Below, in pieces: positions 1-8,112 of a DNA stretch of 64,000 nucleotides. The position numbers were made by a program, and so were the translations under genes. The first letter of the stretch is position 1. Every line of letters begins with the position of its first letter. The stretch is from positions 2,356,001-2,420,000 of the forward strand of contig NZ_CP195793.1 in assembly GCF_051466335.1 (NCBI RefSeq), in the 5' to 3' direction. The notes beneath the pieces were generated by a model. The model did not search any database. It was not told the origin of the DNA and saw only the letters and a list, made by a program, of their open reading frames with translations. This DNA comes from Planctomicrobium sp051466335 (GTDB lineage: Bacteria > Planctomycetota > Planctomycetia > Planctomycetales > Planctomycetaceae).

Positions 1-1083
1 GCTCCACTGGCGACCGTGCATCTTTCGTCCGGTGTGTTCGTCAACGATGACGACTTCACCATTTTCTACGACGTAATTGACGTCGCGTTTGTAGAGGTGG
101 TGAGCTTTGAGAGCATTGTCGAGCAGGTGAGGCCATTCCATGTTGCCTGCTGTGTAGAAACTGTCGACACCAACGAGCCGTTCCGCTTTGCGAATTCCGT
201 CGTCTGTCAGGTGTGTCGTGTGTTCCTTTTCCTTCACTTCGAAGTCGACATCCCGCTGAAGCTGTCGAACGATTTTGTCGGCGCGAGGGTACTTGGTGAT
301 GTCGTCGTGTGCCGCACCGGAAATGATCAACGGGGTTCGGGCTTCGTCGATCAGAATGTTGTCGATTTCGTCGACAAGTGCAAAGTCGAGCGGTCCCTGT
401 ACCTGCAACGCAGCGCTGCGTTTCATGTTGTCGCGCAGGTAATCAAAGCCGAATTCGTTATTTGTTCCGTAGGTGATGTTCGCAGCGTATTCACGTTGGC
501 GTTCATGAGGCTGCATATGGGACTGAATTGCTCCCATGGTCAGGCCAAGTCCCATGTGGAGAGGACCAACCCACTCCATATCGCGCTTCGCGAGGTAGTC
601 GTTCACCGTCACGACGTGAACTTTTCCCTTAAGTGCGTTCAGATAAGCGGGCAGGGAAGCGACGAGGGTTTTTCCTTCCCCGGTCACCATTTCAGCGATT
701 TTGCCCTGATTGAGGATGTAACCGCCGACCATCTGAACGTCGTAGTGACGCATGTGCAGGTAACGGACAGCTGATTCACGAACAGCAGCGAACGCTTCTG
801 GAAGAACTTGATCGAGCGATTGCCCATCGGCAATTTTTGCCCGAAGTTTGTCTGTGACGCCTCTCAGTTCTCCTTCCGTCAGCTTCTGCATCTCCGGTTC
901 GAGCTGATTGATTCGATCGAGGGTGCTCCCAGGGATCACTTTGGATGAGCCATCTTGCTCGCGGACGTAGCCGATCCGCCGAATTTCGCGATCATTGGAT
1001 GAACCAAACAGTCCGCGAATTGTGCGTTCCATCAATGCGGTGAAGCCCGTGAAGATTTCACCGAGACGATCAAAGAAGTCCAT
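1..1083 (-). CDS. secA: Preprotein translocase ATPase SecA, N-terminal part (cut by window edge)
   Basis: SecA is the cytoplasmic ATPase that drives preproteins through the SecYEG channel. The window holds the first 361 codons, which cover most of nucleotide-binding domain 1; the rest lies beyond position 1. The protein starts MDFFDRLGEIFTGF. Walker A is GEGKT at residues 135-139, inside IAEMVTGEGKT. The Walker B region reads DEIDNILIDEARTPLIISG, and a typical SecA stretch ITYGTNNEFGFDYLRDNM is present. Two small departures from common SecA sequences are Val in place of Lys before TGEGKT and Asn in place of Ser in DEIDN. The start at 1083 is the natural first Met. The gene appears to stand alone, with about 750 bp upstream before the next gene. 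Assignment is secure. Confidence 0.97.
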   Translation of the reverse strand, partial: MDFFDRLGEIFTGFTALMERTIRGLFGSSNDREIRRIGYVREQDGSSKVIPGSTLDRINQLEPEMQKLTEGELRGVTDKLRAKIADGQSLDQVLPEAFAAVRESAVRYLHMRHYDVQMVGGYILNQGKIAEMVTGEGKTLVASLPAYLNALKGKVHVVTVNDYLAKRDMEWVGPLHMGLGLTMGAIQSHMQPHERQREYAANITYGTNNEFGFDYLRDNMKRSAALQVQGPLDFALVDEIDNILIDEARTPLIISGAAHDDITKYPRADKIVRQLQRDVDFEVKEKEHTTHLTDDGIRKAERLVGVDSFYTAGNMEWPHLLDNALKAHHLYKRDVNYVVENGEVVIVDEHTGRKMHGRQWS

Positions 1084-1833
1084 GTCTTGAGTCCAGACGT
1101 TTTCGAAAGGGGCTCCCGACCAGCAAATTCCTTGGGAATTTCACTGATGCGGATGCACGCCATCCACTTAGAAACTCGGCACATCGCCAACAAACTGGTT
1201 TGGGAGAACCAGCCGCACCTGAGGGAAAGTCCCGTCATCCATGTTTTACGTGATTTTCCAGTCAGGTGGGAGAGTCGTCACAACCCGCCATACCGAAAAA
1301 GTTTATTTCCAGACTCAAAGATGGTCAATACGCCTCTGTTTCCGTTAGAGAGCCGAAATCTACGCGCGACGGAAGTTTCACAGGGTTGGAACGACACCTA
1401 GTGGCCGAGGCATTGCCTGCAAACTAGCCGGGTAAAGCGATTCGGCAGTGCGCTGAGAATCACGAAGACGATTCCTTGTTCCTGTCGGTGGCTGGTCTAA
1501 ATTTGCGACCCAACGAGAAATGGCAGACTTAAAAATTAAAATTTCATAAACTTCTAAAAGAAGTCGCTTGATCTGGTTGATACCGAATTTGACAGATTTA
1601 AAATTTCTAGTTAGTCTCAAAAACATCCTTATCTGTTGCACTTCTGAATCTTTCCATCTTTTCTCGTTTTATACGTTTCCAGTGTTCTGTTTCCAGGTTG
1701 CCATAAAGCAGGAGATTCTCGAACCGAATCTGAGGAACGGGAATTGTTCCGGATGTTAAATCGATACACCGTTTAATCGCACCGTCCGGTTGTGGGTTGA
1801 GCAGTGTGGTCCGGGGAGATGGAGTAGGCTCTC
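1084..1833. other. Intergenic region with no recognised gene
   Basis: This 750-bp stretch lies between the divergent secA and FHA-protein genes, so it should hold the promoters of both. Open frames of up to about 100 codons exist on both strands, but none has a convincing ribosome binding site or a recognisable product. Positions about 1510-1690 are noticeably A/T-rich compared with the surroundings. No tRNA or strong terminator hairpin was seen. Confidence 0.6.
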
Positions 1834-2778
1834 ATGAGACAAGCTGAGTTAAAGGTAATTACTGGGAAACAGGCCGGAGTTCTGATTCCACTCCCTGTGG
1901 GGAAGTTTCTCATTGGGCGCGAGGAAGATTGCCATCTTCGTCCAAACAGCGACACAGTGAGTCGGCATCATTGTGTCTTCACTGTCGACGACTACGAAGT
2001 GCGCTTGCGTGACCTCGGCAGTACCAACGGAACGATGGTGAATGGCGACCGCATCCGCGGTGGGGTGATGCTCAAGCCTGGTGATGTCATTGCCATCGGG
2101 AAGATCGAATTTGAGATTCAGATAACTGAATCCTCACTGGAGACGCTTTCCGAGTTCCAGATTGACTCCGAAACCAAGCATGACGTTCAGCCGGCTCCAG
2201 CTGAGCCAGTTGCTCCGATTGTCGTTGAGCCGGAATCGAGTTTCCAGATCCCTGCGGTCGGCAACCAGACATCACTTGATCTTCCGGTTGTGAGCCCCGT
2301 TCCAGCAGAGGCAAACGCGTTTAATGGTGGCGATACGGCATTTGCTGGGATGGCGAATGTCCCAGTGCAGCCGCAGCTTGGGTATCCTCCACAGATGGGC
2401 TACCCACCTCAAATGCCGCAGCAAATGATGCCCTATGGTTATCCTCAAATGGGGTATCCGCAGATGGGGTATCCACAGGTGGGCTATCCGCAAATGCCCG
2501 GCTATCCTCCACAGATGCCAATGGGTGTTCCTCAGCAGCCTCAGTACGCGCCACCGGCTCAGGTTGAGTTAGAGCCAGAGCCTTCAAATTCAGCTGTCGT
2601 TGCTCCTGTGAAATTGCCAGATCCTGAGACAACTGGAGCGAAGCCGCCAGCACCGAAGCCTGTTGCGGCTACTTCTGCTGACGGAAAAACTGCCGAGGCG
2701 AAGGCCAAGGAAGAAGCTCCAAAGATGGCCGACGATATTATCCAGCAGTATCTAAAGCGTCGCCCAGGTGGGAAGTGA
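1834..2778 (+). CDS. FHA domain protein with Tyr/Pro/Gln/Met-rich repeat region
   Basis: The FHA domain binds phosphothreonine peptides, so this is probably a cytoplasmic adaptor for Ser/Thr kinase signalling. Residues 1-100 form the FHA domain with its key residues: G28-R29, S43-R44-H45 and GSTNGT at 62-67 with N70. A Pro/Val linker follows, then a run of GYPPQM/GYPQM repeats at about residues 182-232, then an Ala/Pro/Lys-rich stretch. The C-terminus ends in DDIIQQYLKRRPGGK, a short amphipathic helix followed by a basic end. No enzymatic domain is visible. A purine-rich GGAG lies about 10 nt before the ATG. The repeat region resembles the tail of the kinase at 12018-13553, which suggests a shared signalling context; that link is an inference. 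Confidence 0.88.
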   Translation: MRQAELKVITGKQAGVLIPLPVGKFLIGREEDCHLRPNSDTVSRHHCVFTVDDYEVRLRDLGSTNGTMVNGDRIRGGVMLKPGDVIAIGKIEFEIQITESSLETLSEFQIDSETKHDVQPAPAEPVAPIVVEPESSFQIPAVGNQTSLDLPVVSPVPAEANAFNGGDTAFAGMANVPVQPQLGYPPQMGYPPQMPQQMMPYGYPQMGYPQMGYPQVGYPQMPGYPPQMPMGVPQQPQYAPPAQVELEPEPSNSAVVAPVKLPDPETTGAKPPAPKPVAATSADGKTAEAKAKEEAPKMADDIIQQYLKRRPGGK

Positions 2779-2974
2779 TTCCACTTGTGAGTCGCGGACA
2801 AATCCTGTCAGCGAGATGACTGGCGATTGCAGGCTTGTGTTACGCCTCGGAGATGGAGCATTCAGCTTCATTGAACGAGGCGTTTTGCTTGGCTCAACAA
2901 CTTGATTCCTGTACATATCTGCGCTACTCTGCACGACTTGCATTCTCATCGTTCATCTGCTTGCAGCGTGGTAT

Positions 2975-3769
2975 ATGGTTGAATCTTCAGTCCTCGAAGA
3001 CCGTCTTCAGTTTGCTCTCGCTGCCTCCGAAAGAGCCGAACAACTCGTCCTCAGCTATTACCTCGACACCTCTTTGGTGGTGGATCGCAAGTCTGATGAA
3101 TCGCCGGTCACAGCGGCTGATCGAGGGGCCGAAGAACTGCTGCGAAACGAGATTCTGAGTGCCTATCCCAATGACGCTGTCATGGGGGAAGAGTTCGGCG
3201 AAACAGCCGGGACCAGCGGATTTCGATGGATTCTTGATCCGGTGGATGGGACCAAGTCTTTCATTCACGGCACGCCGCTCTTCGGAATGTTGATCGGGCT
3301 GCAGTACAAAGGGGAAAATCTGGCTGGGATCTGCAGGCTCCCAGCGGTGCGCGAGGTGATCTACGCCCGGAAGGGTGGGGGAGCCTGGTGGGTTCAAGGT
3401 GAGAATGCTGCCGTCCCTGCGCGAGTGACGTCAACTGCTTCTCCCAAAGAGGCACTCTTCTGTTACACCGCTGTTGAAGGGTTTCAGCAGATCGACCGCG
3501 TCGATGTCCTCACAACTTTCGGTGCGGGCACTCGACTTTCACGCGGTTGGGGCGATTGCTACGGGCACATGCTCGTCGCGACTGGACGCGCAGACTTTAT
3601 GGTCGATCCGCTCCTCGCGGAGTGGGACGCTTCCGCACTGATCCCCATTATCGAAGAGGCCGGAGGAGTTTTTATGGACTGGACCGGTGCACAAAGCACA
3701 GCAGTGGGAGGCAACGGAATTTCAACCACTCCCGCCCTCAAAGAATACATCCTCAGCGTCATCAGTTGA
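2975..3769 (+). CDS. hisN: Inositol-monophosphatase-family phosphatase, probably histidinol-phosphatase
   Basis: Members of this Mg-dependent family hydrolyse small phosphate monoesters such as inositol phosphate, histidinol phosphate or PAP. The 264-residue length is normal. Metal-binding motifs are complete: GEEFG at 71-75, WILDPVDGTKSFIHG at 85-99 and the later EWDASAL with Asp218. The extended DGTKSFIHG signature followed by a Leu/Gly-rich strand is typical of the HisN-type histidinol-phosphatase branch rather than SuhB, so histidine biosynthesis (histidinol phosphate to histidinol) is the likeliest role. No other his gene is nearby, so substrate is an inference. The ribosome binding site at 2975 is weak. 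The next gene starts 57 bp downstream on the same strand. Confidence 0.85.
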   Translation: MVESSVLEDRLQFALAASERAEQLVLSYYLDTSLVVDRKSDESPVTAADRGAEELLRNEILSAYPNDAVMGEEFGETAGTSGFRWILDPVDGTKSFIHGTPLFGMLIGLQYKGENLAGICRLPAVREVIYARKGGGAWWVQGENAAVPARVTSTASPKEALFCYTAVEGFQQIDRVDVLTTFGAGTRLSRGWGDCYGHMLVATGRADFMVDPLLAEWDASALIPIIEEAGGVFMDWTGAQSTAVGGNGISTTPALKEYILSVIS

Positions 3770-3826
3770 CCTGTGTGACAATCAACCAAAAAAATCACGT
3801 CGATAGCATCTGTCTGGGAAAAAACT

Positions 3827-4792
3827 GTGACTGACGAACATGAAGGATCTGCTCTCAACGATTTGGCCTGGGATCTTGTGCATCAACTCCTAGGTCAGTT
3901 GGAAGAGCTTCGAGTTGAGCAGGTCGAAGATTCGGGCCCTGGAGTAATCCTAGATTTTGGAGTGGAGGCCGCTGGAAGCCTTTCAGCGGGATTAGCACTC
4001 GCTGAGGTTTGCACATCCGGACTCGCTGAGTTCTCAATTTCGCCGGGGACTCTCGCGGGGATCGGCTGGCCATCGCTTGTCTGCCAGACAGACAATCCGG
4101 TCGAAGCCTGCTTGCTGAGCCAATATGCCGGTTGGAAACTCAGCACCAAAAAGTATTTTGCGATGGGCTCTGGCCCAATGCGAGCGGCGGCCAATCAGGA
4201 AGACCTGTTCAAAACACTTGAGTACAACGAGTCCAGCTACGGGGTCGTCGGAGTGCTCGAATCCAACCGCATTCCCGGTCCGGATGTCTTGAAACTCGTC
4301 GCAAAAACTTGCGGTGTCGCAGTTGATAAGGTCGCATTGCTCGTCGCTCCAACAGCCAGTCTGGCAGGGAGTATTCAGGTCGTTGCGCGTTGCGTTGAAA
4401 CTGCAATGCACAAGTTGTTCGAGTTAGGGTTTGATGTCAATCGCGTCGAATCGGCAACAGGCTGGGCGCCAATTCCTCCTGTCGCTCTGGATGATCTCAC
4501 TGCGATCGGAAGGACAAACGATGCCATCCTTTACGGCGGTCGTGTCACGCTTTGGGTGAACGGAGACGACGACGAGATCCAGGAGATTGGCCCGAAAATT
4601 CCATCCAGCGGGTCACCGGATTATGGTCGACCTTTCCTGGAACTGTTCGAAAAAGCAGGGAAGGATTTCTACAAGATGGATCCGCACTTGTTCAGCCCTG
4701 CGGAGATCGTTTTGCACAATGTCGAAACGGGACGTGTTCATCATTTCGGTGGTGTGAACGAAGAGGTGTTAAAAACGTCTTTTGGACTGTAG
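3827..4792 (+). CDS. mch: Methenyltetrahydromethanopterin cyclohydrolase
   Basis: Mch interconverts N5,N10-methenyl- and N5-formyl-tetrahydromethanopterin in the H4MPT-linked C1 pathway used for formaldehyde oxidation or detoxification in methylotrophs and planctomycetes. The 321-residue product carries the Mch signatures AMGSGPMRAA, ASLAGSIQVVARCVETAMHK, WAPIPPVALDD and GRTNDAILYGGRV. It starts with GTG at 3827; an in-frame alternative is not obvious. No other gene of the pathway (fae, mtdB, ftr/fhc) lies within the window, so the pathway genes must be scattered, as is common in planctomycetes. An 11-bp perfect hairpin follows the stop. The functional call rests on several family motifs and is firm. 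Confidence 0.94.
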   Translation: MTDEHEGSALNDLAWDLVHQLLGQLEELRVEQVEDSGPGVILDFGVEAAGSLSAGLALAEVCTSGLAEFSISPGTLAGIGWPSLVCQTDNPVEACLLSQYAGWKLSTKKYFAMGSGPMRAAANQEDLFKTLEYNESSYGVVGVLESNRIPGPDVLKLVAKTCGVAVDKVALLVAPTASLAGSIQVVARCVETAMHKLFELGFDVNRVESATGWAPIPPVALDDLTAIGRTNDAILYGGRVTLWVNGDDDEIQEIGPKIPSSGSPDYGRPFLELFEKAGKDFYKMDPHLFSPAEIVLHNVETGRVHHFGGVNEEVLKTSFGL

Positions 4793-4806
4793 ACTGGGAT
4801 TTCGGG

Positions 4807-4836
4807 TGTCGGCTGTGTGCCTCGTCACAGCCGACA
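4807..4836 (+). terminator. Perfect hairpin after mch, possible terminator
   Basis: TGTCGGCTGTG at 4807-4817 is complementary to CACAGCCGACA at 4826-4836, with an 8-nt loop. Only a weak T-stretch (TCTT) follows, so intrinsic termination may be partial. It sits 15 bp after the mch stop and about 45 bp before the next gene start. Confidence 0.45.
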
Positions 4837-4883
4837 TCTTGGGAAACTGGTGACCAATCAGTCTCATCTTGGGAGCAAAGACC

Positions 4884-5789
4884 TTGTCTGAGACGACGCT
4901 GCCTGTTGAAGAAAAACGATCGCTCTCGAAAGTCTGGGCAGCGGTTTGGCTGGTCTTCGGACTCTGGCTGCTCTACCGAGCCATTTTCGTCGGAGCAGGG
5001 GCCAGCTACGTGACCGTTCTGAATGGGCGCGAAGCAGGCGCCACCTTCAATGATTACATTGCAGGTGAAGCTGAGTTCAGCTTTGTGCGTTCGTTTGGGG
5101 TTTGGTGTTCCGCGTTTCTGACGCTTTGTGTCTTTTCATTTCTGTATCGCGACAACCCATTTTATAAGGTCGCAGAGGCGATCTTTGTCGGTGTCTCCGC
5201 TGCCTACTACATGGTTGTCAGCTACTGGATGGTCATCATTCCGAGCTTGTTTGCAAAGCTCTGGCCAGCCTGGATTCAATCCTGGGCTGTCCCCGGAATG
5301 TCTCCTGTCCGCGATGAATTGTGGTATCTGAATCTGATTCCCCTCATCCTCGGGGGAATGCTGCTCTGGAGGCTCTCACCCAAAGGAGCCTGGATCGCAC
5401 GCTGGCCGCTGGCGTTCATCATCGGCTCAACTGCAGGGATTCGGCTCGTGGGGTTTCTGCAAGCTGACATCCTCAGTCAGGTGCACAATACCATCGAGCC
5501 TGTCATTGTGATGCAGAACGGGCAGTTCCAATTCTGGACAAGTGTCCAACACTTACTGGTCATCGTCTGTGTTCTCTCTGCCCTCGTGTACTTCTTCTTC
5601 TCGATCGAGCATACCGGCGTGGTCGGCAAAGTTTCTCGGGTGGGGATCTGGGTGCTGATGGTTACTTTCGGTGCCGCGTTCGGTTATACCGTCATGGGGC
5701 GAATCGCGTTGTTGGCAATCCGCTTCCAGTTCCTGTTCGACGATTGGCTCTGGCTGATCGATGCTTCTGGAACTCGATCCGCACTCTGA
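4884..5789 (+). CDS. Polytopic membrane protein of unknown function
   Basis: The product is an integral membrane protein of about 301 residues with roughly seven hydrophobic segments, for example WAAVWLVFGLWLLY near the N-terminus, FGVWCSAFLTLCVFSFLY, and a C-terminal pair ending MGRIALLAIRFQFLFDDWLW. Charged residues between segments suit a transporter-like or sensor-like fold, but no family signature was recognised. The start was chosen as TTG at 4884 because GGGAG at 4871-4875 lies 8 nt before it; a second TTG at 4869 would add five residues. It lies 92 bp downstream of mch in the same direction, but a hairpin separates them, so co-transcription is uncertain. Function unknown. Confidence 0.8.
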   Translation: MSETTLPVEEKRSLSKVWAAVWLVFGLWLLYRAIFVGAGASYVTVLNGREAGATFNDYIAGEAEFSFVRSFGVWCSAFLTLCVFSFLYRDNPFYKVAEAIFVGVSAAYYMVVSYWMVIIPSLFAKLWPAWIQSWAVPGMSPVRDELWYLNLIPLILGGMLLWRLSPKGAWIARWPLAFIIGSTAGIRLVGFLQADILSQVHNTIEPVIVMQNGQFQFWTSVQHLLVIVCVLSALVYFFFSIEHTGVVGKVSRVGIWVLMVTFGAAFGYTVMGRIALLAIRFQFLFDDWLWLIDASGTRSAL

Positions 5790-5804
5790 TTCGAGAAGTC
5801 GGCG

Positions 5805-6533
5805 TTATTTCACGAGAGAGAATGCGTAGAGCATTTCTCTGGCGATCTGCTGGCAGCGTTCATCGTAGCGACTAGCTTCTTCGGGAGTGTCATCTGCGAT
5901 TTTGGGATCGTCATAGCGAATCGCGATTCGTTTGCTGGCGCCGCGGACAATCGGGCATTTCTCGTCCGCATCAGAGCAGGTCATCACAGCGATGAAATCC
6001 GACTGGGGGTTCCGCGGATCATCGTACTTCTTCGAAAAGCAGACCTGTGCGGGAAATTCATCTGAGTAGGAAATTTCGTACCGCGGATTTTGGATACTCG
6101 CCTCAGATTGGACGCTAAACCCCACACGTTTGAGTGCGGCGATCGTTCTTGGATTGCATGCGGTTGCTTCTGTGCCTCCGGAGAATGTGGTGACATTCGC
6201 AATTCCGTAGTGGTTCGCAGCGACTGCACCCCAGATCTGACCAAAATGACTTCGCCTCGAATTGTGAGTGCAAATGAAGGTGATTTTGACGGGGGCTCCG
6301 GCCGAAACTCGGTCCTGAATCATCTCGGCGAAATGCTGCAGGATCTCACGTCGGTCTTGAGGAATCAGATCAAACTCGCGGACTCGGGCGTCCACATACT
6401 GCATGAGAGGTGCGGGCATTATTCGTTCAGTAATTGCTGAAGGGGATTCGGCGGAGAGGGAATGATTCGGGACCAAGCTTGGATGCAGGGCAAATGCTCC
6501 GAGCAAAACCGGAATGAATCGAACTGGTCGCAT
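5805..6533 (-). CDS. Exported low-molecular-weight phosphotyrosine-phosphatase / ArsC-like protein
   Basis: The core matches the LMW tyrosine phosphatase/arsenate reductase fold. The phosphate-binding loop CTHNSRR begins at Cys88 (CX5R, Cys88 to Arg94), followed by the family's helix start SHFGQIWG, and a candidate Asp-Pro acid loop occurs in RYDDPK. Usual family members have CxGNSCRS; here it is CTHNSRRS. Unlike cytoplasmic homologues, the N-terminus MRPVRFIPVLLGAFALHPSL looks like a Sec signal peptide, with a plausible cleavage after SLSA. The start at 6533 was preferred over the longer frame to 6764 because GAGGCG lies just upstream and the signal peptide begins there. Also Cys-rich: MTCSDADEKCP. 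Converges with the gene ending at 5789. Substrate unknown. Confidence 0.82.
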   Translation of the reverse strand: MRPVRFIPVLLGAFALHPSLVPNHSLSAESPSAITERIMPAPLMQYVDARVREFDLIPQDRREILQHFAEMIQDRVSAGAPVKITFICTHNSRRSHFGQIWGAVAANHYGIANVTTFSGGTEATACNPRTIAALKRVGFSVQSEASIQNPRYEISYSDEFPAQVCFSKKYDDPRNPQSDFIAVMTCSDADEKCPIVRGASKRIAIRYDDPKIADDTPEEASRYDERCQQIAREMLYAFSLVK

Positions 6534-6732
6534 GGTCGCCTCATTGTAGATGGCATGGAGTATCGAAACGGTCTTCCGATTCGCTATTCTCCGATGCGTT
6601 CGATGAGTTTTTGAATTGTCTCTCAACCGGAAGTTGCGACTTCCTGCCGAATTGCAGCCGCCTTCTTGTAACGCATTAAGTTTATGGACCCAGTATCCCA
6701 GATTCAGCTGTCTGCTGCCACGAGGATGACTC

Positions 6733-7962
6733 ATGATTTCAGTTGAAGACGCATGGGAGATCATTACCTCTCACGTGGTCGCTGGTCCGCTGAAGCAGGT
6801 TCCACTCGCGGAAGCGATTGGATTGGTGCTCGGGGAAGAGGTGGTTTCCTCGATTGATTCGCCTCCGTTTGCGAAATCGATGATGGACGGATTCGCCGTC
6901 CGTTCGCAAGATCTCCGTTCGTCTCAAGTGACGCTGAGATTGCAGGGAGAACGGTTTGCTGGCCAGGCTCACGACATCGTTGTTGAGCAGGGGACTGCGG
7001 TTCGAATTATGACTGGAGCCCCGATCCCTCCGGGGGCAGATGCCGTCATTCCCGTGGAGTGGACAGAGTACAACATTGCAGAGAATCTCGTTGAAATTTC
7101 GATGCGAAAGAGCGTTCGTCTCGGGATGAACATCATTTCACAGGGTGAGATGATGCGTTGTGGTGATGTTCTGATGGGGCGTGGGACTGAGATCCGTGCG
7201 CAGGAAATCGCGATACTGGCGGAGATTGGACACGCGTTTCCTGTCGTTCAAAAAGTTCCAACGGTCTCCATTCTCGCCACGGGGGATGAGCTCGTGGAGA
7301 TCGAACAAGTCCCCGCATTCGGTCAAATTCGGAATTCAAACGCAGCGATGTTGGCTGCTCAGGTTGCTCAGGCAGGAGCTATTCCTCATGTTTTGGGGAT
7401 TGCCAGAGATCAGCGTGACGATCTGCGGCTCAAAATTCAGGAAGGACTTCGATCCGATTTTCTAATCCTCTCTGGAGGAGTTTCCGCCGGGCTGGCGGAC
7501 TTCGTTCCGTCCGAACTCCAGGCTGCTGGTGTTGTCGAACGCTTTCATAAAATCGCCATGAAACCGGGCAAACCTTTATGGTTCGGGACATGGAACGGAG
7601 CAGAGGAAATCGAGTCGTGCTTCGTCTTCGGGTTGCCGGGAAATCCTGTCAGCAGTATGGTTTGCTTCGAATTGTTCGTCAGTTTTGCATTGAATCGCTT
7701 TTTCGGAGGGCGTCTGTCAGCACCTTGTCTCCAAGAGGTGATCTTGGCACATCCAGTCACTCATCGCAGTGATCGGGAGACTTGGTTTCCTGCGAGAAGT
7801 TTCTGCGAGGAGGCGAGTCTCAAGGTCAAACTCACAGGCTGGAAAGGGTCTGCCGATCTTCGATCAACCATCGATGGAAACTGTAGCCTCAAGATTCCGG
7901 CAGGAGAGATCGACTGGAACGCGGGCCACCGGGTTCAGATACTCCAGTGGGGCAAACGGTGA
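6733..7962 (+). CDS. moeA: Molybdopterin molybdotransferase MoeA
   Basis: MoeA inserts molybdate into adenylylated molybdopterin to give active molybdenum cofactor. The 409 residues are of usual length and hold the family signatures: SPPFAKSMMDGFAVR at about 43-57, RIMTGAPIPPGADAVIPVE at 91-109, ATGDELV at 182-188, LSGGVSAG at 246-253 with a following Asp, KPGKPLWFG at 277-285 and GLPGNPVSSMVCFE at 300-313. GAGG lies 7 nt before the ATG at 6733. It diverges from the phosphatase homologue on the other strand, with about 200 bp between the starts. No other moa/moe gene is adjacent. Assignment is firm. Confidence 0.96.
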   Translation: MISVEDAWEIITSHVVAGPLKQVPLAEAIGLVLGEEVVSSIDSPPFAKSMMDGFAVRSQDLRSSQVTLRLQGERFAGQAHDIVVEQGTAVRIMTGAPIPPGADAVIPVEWTEYNIAENLVEISMRKSVRLGMNIISQGEMMRCGDVLMGRGTEIRAQEIAILAEIGHAFPVVQKVPTVSILATGDELVEIEQVPAFGQIRNSNAAMLAAQVAQAGAIPHVLGIARDQRDDLRLKIQEGLRSDFLILSGGVSAGLADFVPSELQAAGVVERFHKIAMKPGKPLWFGTWNGAEEIESCFVFGLPGNPVSSMVCFELFVSFALNRFFGGRLSAPCLQEVILAHPVTHRSDRETWFPARSFCEEASLKVKLTGWKGSADLRSTIDGNCSLKIPAGEIDWNAGHRVQILQWGKR

Positions 7963-8112
7963 GACAATTATCCGGTAGTCGATCAATGGATTGGATGTCG
8001 TCGAGCACGTAGTGCGAGAGGGCATGACTCGAGACGAATTCGCTCGTGTCGCCAGAAGAAGTTTACCTGAAGAAGGTTAACAGCGCCAAAACAGGGCAGG
8101 GATGGAAATCGA

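Noticed and set aside
16..774. 252-codon open frame on the plus strand opposite secA
   Set aside because: It lies entirely inside the conserved SecA coding sequence on the minus strand, and its product has no family features.
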